Source: Streptomyces tendae
Lineage (GTDB): Bacteria > Actinomycetota > Actinomycetes > Streptomycetales > Streptomycetaceae
Direction of reading: 5' to 3'
NCBI RefSeq assembly: GCF_014650435.1
Contig: NZ_BMUY01000002.1
Coordinates: forward strand, 682,001-746,000
DNA: 64,000 bases
Shown: positions 59,067 to 64,000 of the stretch, piece by piece
How the letters are laid out: every line of letters starts with the position of its first letter
How positions within the stretch are numbered: the stretch's first letter is position 1
Program-made: the position numbers and the translations under genes
The notes under the pieces: model-generated
Databases searched by the model: none
What the model saw: the letters and a program-made list of their open reading frames with translations, nothing else
Told to the model about the DNA's origin: nothing

Positions 59067-59681
59067 CTATACCCAACCGCGCTCCCTCGCGAGCCGCACC
59101 GCCGCGTGCCGGTTCTCCGCACCGAGCTTGCTCGCGGCCGACGACAGGTAGTTCCGTACGGTCCCCTCGGCGAGCGCGGCCCGCTCGGCGATCTCCGAGA
59201 CGGGCGCCCCGTCGGCGGCGTGCTCCAGCACCTCGGCCTCGCGCGCGGTCAGCGGCGAGTCCCCGGCGGAGATCGCGTCGGCGGCCAACTCGGGGTCGAC
59301 GTACCGGTTTCCGGCGTGCACCGTGCGGATCAGCTCGGCGAGCCGCTGGGCGCTGACCGTCTTGGGGACGAACCCGCGCACTCCCGCCGCCAGCGCCCGC
59401 TTCAGATGGCCGGGGCGCCCGTGGCTGGTCACGATCAGCACCTTGCAGGCGGGCAGCTCGACCCGCAGCGATGTGGCGACCTTCACACCGTCGGCGCCGG
59501 GCATCTGGAGGTCCAGTACGGCGACGTCCGGTGCGTGTGCCCGGGCCATCGCCAGGGCCTCGGGGCCGGTGGCCGCCTCGGCGACGACGACCAGGTCGTC
59601 CTCCAGGGACAGCAGGGCCGCCAGGGCCCCGCGGATGAGGTGCTCGTCGTCGGCGAGCAGGACGCGGACGGTCGTCGTCAC
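59067..59681 (-). CDS. NarL/LuxR-type response regulator
   Basis: The 204-residue protein has a receiver domain (VRVLLADDEHLIRGAL with the acidic pair; phospho-acceptor Asp in AVLDLQMPG; Lys in VPKTVS) and a LuxR-type helix-turn-helix (LTAREAEVLEHAADGAPVSEIAERAALAEGTVRNYLSSAASKLGAENR). It overlaps the kinase gene by 4 bp. The two follow an ABC exporter on the same strand, so the pair probably controls that exporter in response to an envelope or drug signal. Confidence 0.92.
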   Translation of the reverse strand: MTTTVRVLLADDEHLIRGALAALLSLEDDLVVVAEAATGPEALAMARAHAPDVAVLDLQMPGADGVKVATSLRVELPACKVLIVTSHGRPGHLKRALAAGVRGFVPKTVSAQRLAELIRTVHAGNRYVDPELAADAISAGDSPLTAREAEVLEHAADGAPVSEIAERAALAEGTVRNYLSSAASKLGAENRHAAVRLARERGWV

Positions 59682-60982
59682 GACGCGACCCCCAGCGCGG
59701 CCCCGGCAGCGGCGGCCGGCAGCGGCACCTCGGCCGTCAGCCGGAAGACACCCCTGCCGACGGGCCCCGCCTCCAGGGTCCCGTCCACCGCGGAGAGCCG
59801 CTCGCGCAGCCCCGAGAGTCCCGAGCCGCCCGTACCGCCCGTACCGGCCGAGCGGCCTGGACCGCCGGGGCCGCCCGGGAGGCCATCCTCCGTCGTCTCC
59901 GCCACGCCGTCGTTCTCCACCGTCAGCACTACACGCCCCTCCGACATCCGCACCGTCACCGCGACCTTCTTCGCGTCCCCGTGCCGCAGCACGTTCGTGG
60001 TCGCCTCTCGCACCACCCAGCCGAGCGCCGACTGCACCTCGGCGGGCAGACCGGCCGTCTCACCGGTGACCTCCGAGACGATGCCCGCCGCCGAGAGCAC
60101 ACCCCGGGCGCCGGCCAGTTCGACCTCCAGGGCGGCCTCCCGGTAGCCGCGCACGACGTCCCGGACCTCTCGTTGCGACTCCTGGGCGATGCGCTGCACC
60201 TCGATCATCTGCTCCACCGCCTCGGGCCTGCCCCGCCGTGACAGCTGGACGGCCAGCTCGCTCTTGAGCGCGATCACCGCAAGGTTCCGGCCCATCACGT
60301 CGTGCAGGTCCCGGCCGAACCGCAGCCGCTCCTCGGCGACGGCCAGCCTGACCCGGGTCTCCTTGGCGTCGTCGAGCGCGTAGACCGCGTTGAGCAGCCA
60401 GAGGGAGAAGATCGAGGTGACGGCGAGGAACCCGCCGGTCACCATCACCAGGCCGGCCAGCACGACCGACGCGAGCAGGGGCATCTCCAGCGGGAACGTC
60501 AGGAGCCCGGCGCCCACCGCGAAGGCCCCGACGACGGCGACCCTGCGCCGCCACCCCCGCACCCCGAGCGTGATGACCCCGGCGGCGTAGCACAGGACCC
60601 CGCCGTAGACCGAGCCCGCCGCGGTCTCCACCTCACCGGACGGTCCGCGCTCCGCGATCACGACCGCGGTGGTCGAGACGACGGCGGAGACGACGACGAG
60701 CGCCCACATCTGCCGCACCGGCTGCGGCCGCCGCCCGCGCGTCCAGTCCAGCGCCCGGGCCGAGACCAGCATGCAGACGGCGGCGTGCGCGGTGACCAGC
60801 AGGCACAGCGCGGTGGCGAGCCCGACACCGGTCCGCCCGTAGGCGGTCACCCCCAGCGCGAGGATCTCGATGATCCCGAAGAAGTGGAACGACCACCGCG
60901 TGTACGTCTCCACCTTCTCCGGCGTGCTCTTGACCCGCCACCATCCGCCCGGCCTGCGCATCCGTCCGCCGCTCCCACTCAC
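59678..60982 (-). CDS. Sensor histidine kinase of the HisKA_3 class
   Basis: The 434-residue protein has about six membrane helices in its first 200 residues and no large external domain, so it may sense within the membrane. The HisKA_3 box FGRDLHDVMGRNLAVIALKSELA holds the phospho-His. The HATPase domain (LGWVVREATTNVLRHGDAKKV, VENDG, GGSGLSGLRERL) follows. A Gly-rich loop occurs near the G2 box. The GTG at 60982 is 27 bp from the permease stop; an internal ATG at 60961 is an alternative. Confidence 0.92.
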   Translation of the reverse strand: MSGSGGRMRRPGGWWRVKSTPEKVETYTRWSFHFFGIIEILALGVTAYGRTGVGLATALCLLVTAHAAVCMLVSARALDWTRGRRPQPVRQMWALVVVSAVVSTTAVVIAERGPSGEVETAAGSVYGGVLCYAAGVITLGVRGWRRRVAVVGAFAVGAGLLTFPLEMPLLASVVLAGLVMVTGGFLAVTSIFSLWLLNAVYALDDAKETRVRLAVAEERLRFGRDLHDVMGRNLAVIALKSELAVQLSRRGRPEAVEQMIEVQRIAQESQREVRDVVRGYREAALEVELAGARGVLSAAGIVSEVTGETAGLPAEVQSALGWVVREATTNVLRHGDAKKVAVTVRMSEGRVVLTVENDGVAETTEDGLPGGPGGPGRSAGTGGTGGSGLSGLRERLSAVDGTLEAGPVGRGVFRLTAEVPLPAAAAGAALGVAS

Positions 60983-61009
60983 CTCGTACGTCCTCGCACG
61001 TCCTGTACG

Positions 61010-61825
61010 TCAGTGCCGCGGCTCCCAGCGGAACCGCCGCCGTACAGCAAACACCGCGAGCACGGTCCAGGCCACCGCCGTCGCCAGCGCGCCGAGCGCG
61101 TCGGACGCCGACAGGTCGCCGGTCCAGCCGCCGCGCACCAGGGTGATGACGGGCGTCAGCGGCAGCAGCTCGCACACGGAGGCCAGCCGGTCGGGGAGCA
61201 GGTCCAGCGGGATGAACAGGCCGGAGCCGAACATCGAGACGAACGTGAACGGCAACGGCGTGACCTGCGCGCTCTCACCGGTCCTGGTGAAGCTCGCGGT
61301 GACCGCGGCGAGCGCGGCGCACATCAGCAGGCCCAGCAGCAGCCCGAGGACCGTCAGATGCGGTGCCGACGGCGCGGACAGGTCGAGCAGCGCCACGCAG
61401 CCCACCGCGAGCAGCAGGGACTGCACCAGCCCGCTGAGGACGGCGGGCAGCGCGGACCCGGCGAGGATCTCCACGTCCCGCAGCTCGCCGGTGCGCAGCC
61501 GCTTGAGGACGAGTTCCTCGCGCCGGACGACGAAGACGCCGACCAGGGCCGAGTACACGGCGAACAGCAGGGAGAAGCCGATCGCGGCGGGCAGCACGAG
61601 GGTGCCGATGGTCAGCCCGGCCTTGCCGAGGTCCATCTCCTCGGCGCCCGCCCGCACGCTGAACGGCATCACGAACGGGATGAACAGCGCGGCGAAGACG
61701 GTGCCCTTGTTCCGTCCGAGCAGGATCATCTCGGCGCGGGCGAGGGCGGTCATGCGGCCCGCCGGCGTCGTGGCCGCGCTCCCGGCGGCGCGCTTCGTGC
61801 GGGCCGGTGTGTCCGTGGCGCTCAT
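61010..61825 (-). CDS. ABC-2 type exporter permease
   Basis: The 271-residue protein has six hydrophobic segments in the ABC-2/DrrB layout (ILLGRNKGTVFAALFIPFVMP, ... LVLPAAIGFSLLFAVYSALVGVFVVRREELVLKRLRTGEL, ... PFTFVSMFGSGLFIPLDLLP). It forms the membrane path for the ATPase encoded upstream. Its ATG overlaps the ATPase stop (ATGA). Confidence 0.92.
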   Translation of the reverse strand: MSATDTPARTKRAAGSAATTPAGRMTALARAEMILLGRNKGTVFAALFIPFVMPFSVRAGAEEMDLGKAGLTIGTLVLPAAIGFSLLFAVYSALVGVFVVRREELVLKRLRTGELRDVEILAGSALPAVLSGLVQSLLLAVGCVALLDLSAPSAPHLTVLGLLLGLLMCAALAAVTASFTRTGESAQVTPLPFTFVSMFGSGLFIPLDLLPDRLASVCELLPLTPVITLVRGGWTGDLSASDALGALATAVAWTVLAVFAVRRRFRWEPRH

Positions 61826-62826
61826 GCCGCGTACTCCTTCTTCGTCTTCCCCGACTTCTTCGACTTCCCGGTTCCGGTCGTGCCGCCGGGCGTCCTCGCG
61901 GACACCTCCTTGGCGATGCTGAGGAACGCCTCCTCCAGGGACGCCGAGCGCACGTCCAGGCGGCGCAGTTCCACTCCGGCCTGTCCGGCCCACACCAGCA
62001 GGCCGGTGGCCGCGCGCTGGAGTTCCCGGGTGCGCAGCTTCACCGCGCGGCCGTCGGTCTCGTGGTCGTTCACGCCCAGTTCGGCGAGCGGCGGCAGGTC
62101 GCCGACGAAGTAGCCGTCGGGCAGTTCGAAGGAGATGTGGGACGGCTGTGCGGCGGTCACCTCGGCCGGGGTGCCGGTGGCGGCGATCCGGCCCTCGTGC
62201 ATGATCGCGAGCCGGTCGGCGAGGTTCTCGGCCTCCTCCAGGTAGTGCGTGGTCAGCAGCACCGTCGTACCGGCGTCCCGCAGCGCGCCCACCAACTCCC
62301 AGGTGTCCCGGCGGCCTTCGGCGTCAAGGCCGGTGCTGGGCTCGTCGAGGAAGAGCACCTCTGGGTCGCCGAGCAGCGCCAGTGCCAGGTCCAGTCGGCG
62401 CCGCTGGCCCCCGGACAGCTGCTTCACGCGGGTGTCGGCCTTGGACTCGAGGCCGACCAACGCCAGCACCTCGGCCGGCGGCCGGGCGCCGCTCACGCAC
62501 CCCGCCCACATCCGGGCCGTCTCGGCGACCGTCAGCTCGGAGGGGAAGCCGCCCTCCTGGAGCATGACCCCGGTGCGGGAACGTACGGCGGCCCGCTCGG
62601 TGTACGGGTCGTGCCCGAGGACGCGCACCCGGCCCCCGGCCGGAGCGGCGAGCCCCTCCAGGAGCTCGACCGTCGATGTCTTGCCGGCGCCGTTGGTGCC
62701 GAGCAGCGCGAAGACCTCACCGCGGCGCACGGAGAAGTCGACCCCGCGCACGGCCTCGAACCCGCCCCCGTACACACGCCGAAGGTCGGTGACCTCAATC
62801 ACGTGTTCGTGCTCGTTCGTTTGCAT
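61822..62826 (-). CDS. ABC exporter ATPase (DrrA-like)
   Basis: The 334-residue ATPase: Walker A LLGTNGAGKTST, Q-loop MLQEGGF, signature LSGGQRRRLDLALALLGDPEVLFLDEPSTGLD, His switch TTHYLEEA. The C-terminal 110 residues form a DrrA-type extension, ending in a Lys/Gly tail (TGKSKKSGKTKKEYAA). It is the first gene of the four-gene ATPase-permease-kinase-regulator operon. Substrate unknown; drug or envelope lipid is likely by family. Confidence 0.93.
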   Translation of the reverse strand: MQTNEHEHVIEVTDLRRVYGGGFEAVRGVDFSVRRGEVFALLGTNGAGKTSTVELLEGLAAPAGGRVRVLGHDPYTERAAVRSRTGVMLQEGGFPSELTVAETARMWAGCVSGARPPAEVLALVGLESKADTRVKQLSGGQRRRLDLALALLGDPEVLFLDEPSTGLDAEGRRDTWELVGALRDAGTTVLLTTHYLEEAENLADRLAIMHEGRIAATGTPAEVTAAQPSHISFELPDGYFVGDLPPLAELGVNDHETDGRAVKLRTRELQRAATGLLVWAGQAGVELRRLDVRSASLEEAFLSIAKEVSARTPGGTTGTGKSKKSGKTKKEYAA

Positions 62827-62934
62827 GCTTCGAGCATTCCGGCGCGCGGGGCGGGACGACAGTGCGGCCCGTCATCACCCGGCATGACAAATGTCAGAGC
62901 CGGTCCGCGGGGCACCGGGCCGGGGCATACGAAA

Positions 62935-62962
62935 AGACCCCGGTCCTGGAGGACCGGGGTCT
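62935..62962 (-). terminator. Terminator of tRNA-Gly(GCC) copy 2
   Basis: 12-bp stem AGACCCCGGTCC (62935-62946) with its complement (62951-62962), TGGA loop. Confidence 0.85.
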
Positions 62963-62970
62963 GATTCCCG

Positions 62971-63043
62971 AGCGGACGACGAGGCTCGAACTCGCGACCT
63001 CAACCTTGGCAAGGTTGCGCTCTACCAACTGAGCTACGTCCGC
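62971..63043 (-). tRNA. tRNA-Gly(GCC), copy 2
   Basis: 73 nt, starting GCGGACGTAGCTCAG, nearly identical to the copy at 58957 except in the acceptor stem and one T-loop base; anticodon GCC. Unlike that copy it has no encoded CCA. Confidence 0.95.
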
Positions 63044-63123
63044 ATTGCCCCCGACCGGCTTTCACCGATCGGTGCGAGCACCAGCCTACCTGATCCAATC
63101 GAGTGGCCGGTACGACGATGCAG

Positions 63124-63195
63124 AGCGGGTGACAGGAATTGCACACTGCGCCTTCCCCCTGGAAGGGGGATGTTCTACTACTGAACTACACCCGC
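63124..63195 (-). tRNA. tRNA-Gly(TCC)
   Basis: 72-nt sequence beginning GCGGGTGTAGTTCAGTAG, anticodon stem TCCCC/GGGGA with loop CTTCCAG (anticodon TCC, reading GGA/GGG), acceptor GCGGGTG paired. The T loop is GTGCAATTC rather than the usual TTCGA type, so pairing there is unusual. No encoded CCA. Confidence 0.85.
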
Positions 63196-63310
63196 GTGTC
63201 CGTGAGCTGGGCCTTTCGGCTTCGCCCCTCGGCGTGCTCCAGACTTTAGCTGATCACCCGGGGTGCCGCGCAAGTCGGTTGCCGCGAGGGGCGGCTGAGC
63301 GGCCGTCGGC

Positions 63311-63390
63311 CCCTCCTCGCCGGGGCCAGACCCTCCTGGCCGGGGCCAGACCCTCCTCGCCGGGCCCGGACCCTCCCGGCCGGGGTCGGC
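63311..63390. repeat. Four tandem 20-bp repeats abutting the lsr2 stop
   Basis: Units at 63311, 63331, 63351 and 63371 follow CCCTCC(T/C)(C/G)GCCGGG(G/C)C(C/A)(G)GA-type consensus; the first two differ by one base. Each contains a GCCGGGGC-type self-complementary core. The array ends directly at the Lsr2 stop codon and probably lies in its 3' untranslated RNA. Confidence 0.75.
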
Positions 63391-63708
63391 TCACTGCGCT
63401 TCGGCGAACGCCTCGTACACCTTCTTCGGGATCCGGCCCCGCGCGGGCACGTCCATCTTGTTCGCCTGGGCCCAGGCGCGGACCGCCGCCGGGTCGGGGG
63501 CGACCTCCGTCTGCCGGTAGGCCTTGCCGGACCGGGAGCGCTTGCGGCCGGCCGAGACGTACGGCTCCAGCGACTTGCGCAGTTTCCGGGCATTGGCTTC
63601 GTTCAGGTCGATCTCGTACATCCGGCCGTCGACTCCGAAGGCGATCGTCTCCGCCGCTTCCGAGCCGTCGATGTCGTCAAAGAGAGTGACCACGACACGC
63701 TGCGCCAC
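63391..63708 (-). CDS. lsr2: Lsr2-family nucleoid-associated protein
   Basis: The 105-residue protein has the N-terminal dimerisation domain (MAQRVVVTLFDDIDGSEAAETIAFGVDGRMYEIDLNEANARKLRKSLEPYV) and a C-terminal DNA-binding domain with the AT-hook-like R90-G-R92 (VPARGRIPKKVYEAF). Lsr2 silences AT-rich, foreign DNA in actinobacteria, including antibiotic clusters. By gene order this is probably the second Streptomyces copy, LsrL, rather than the main Lsr2; that assignment is from memory. Confidence 0.92.
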   Translation of the reverse strand: MAQRVVVTLFDDIDGSEAAETIAFGVDGRMYEIDLNEANARKLRKSLEPYVSAGRKRSRSGKAYRQTEVAPDPAAVRAWAQANKMDVPARGRIPKKVYEAFAEAQ

Positions 63709-64000
63709 GAATATCGGTCCCTTCGTGCGGCATCTCCGCGATGACGTGCCAGAACGTGTCAGGACGCCGCGGTGATGCCGACTGTTCGCCTGTAATTGGG
63801 CAAAGTATCGGCTAATGGCATTTCATTTGTACAGTGCCCGGCATTGCAATGGGAAGACCGACTAAATCTGCCCGCGTGTCCCCTGCGCAATAGGTGACTG
63901 CGATCGATCCCGGATCTTTCCCGAAGCTTTTCGCGGCCACCCCCTCCCGATGCCGAATCGTGACTGGGCTCACGTAGTTTCCTCCAAGGCTACGCGCGTA
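63709..64000. other. AT-richer upstream region of lsr2, no gene seen
   Basis: The last 292 bp hold no supported gene. A clearly AT-richer patch at about 63790-63850 may include the lsr2 promoter. No specific boxes could be fixed. Confidence 0.4.

Noticed and set aside
63311..63390. Short CRISPR or coding repeat
   Set aside because: Units are contiguous with no spacers, and lie after a stop codon with no frame conserved.

Overview
The window is very GC-rich actinobacterial chromosome and reads as Streptomyces. The evidence is the sporulation sigma factors SigF and SigN side by side, paired GAF-ANTAR regulators, an Lsr2 protein, many GTG starts and many ATGA/GTGA gene overlaps. From memory the gene order matches the S. 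coelicolor SCO402x-SCO4076 interval (sigN-sigF, tadA, upp, dnaX, purD, purC, an ABC/two-component operon, the lsr2 paralogue). I could not run a comparison.

Left chromosomal part (1-33.65 kb). A truncated sensor kinase is followed by two coupled membrane glycosyltransferases. Next come a MFS exporter whose start abuts a 37-bp palindrome and its probable TetR repressor. A signalling block follows: F420/FMN-type oxidase, STAS protein and two GAF-ANTAR proteins. A marR-MFS-yceI operon, in which both downstream proteins carry carboxypeptidase-regulatory-like beta domains, precedes sigN and sigF. tRNA-Ser(CGA), tadA with its partner, upp, a LytR_C protein and several small proteins lie next. An iron box sits between a siderophore-interacting reductase gene and a divergent operon of penicillin acylase, siderophore-type acyltransferase, cupin and SDR genes. 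Copper-resistance (CopC/CopD), formaldehyde dehydrogenase and aquaglyceroporin genes close the section.

Integrated element (33.65-49.80 kb). A 16.07-kb actinomycete integrative and conjugative element (AICE) of the pSAM2 type sits in a tRNA-Ser(GGA) gene between 88-bp direct repeats. From left to right it carries: an unknown protein plus an XRE/ImmA-IrrE metalloprotease; an unknown gene and a Nudix (Pif-like immunity) gene facing a KorSA-like GntR regulator; a row of small transfer genes; an FtsK/TraB translocase followed by a repeat-rich likely clt; an Spd-type membrane protein; a reverse-strand SRA-like/PD-(D/E)XK nuclease that looks like a modification-dependent (type IV) restriction enzyme; a Prim-Pol and ATPase replication module; a GTCAC iteron-like array; and xis and int. 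Near-identical 25-bp repeats on both sides of the core look like integrase arm sites.

Right chromosomal part (49.8-64 kb). This is conserved housekeeping sequence: SRP RNA, dnaX, purD, a membrane protein that resembles an M48 peptidase with a lost active site, a DMF-amidase-beta-like protein, purC, an ABC exporter with a NarL-type two-component system, three tRNA-Gly genes and the Lsr2-family gene, which has a 4 x 20-bp tandem repeat at its stop codon.

The most unusual points are the restriction nuclease and the XRE-ImmA pair carried by the AICE, the iron-box operon containing an acylase, the transporter/beta-domain fusion and the inactive M48-like protein.
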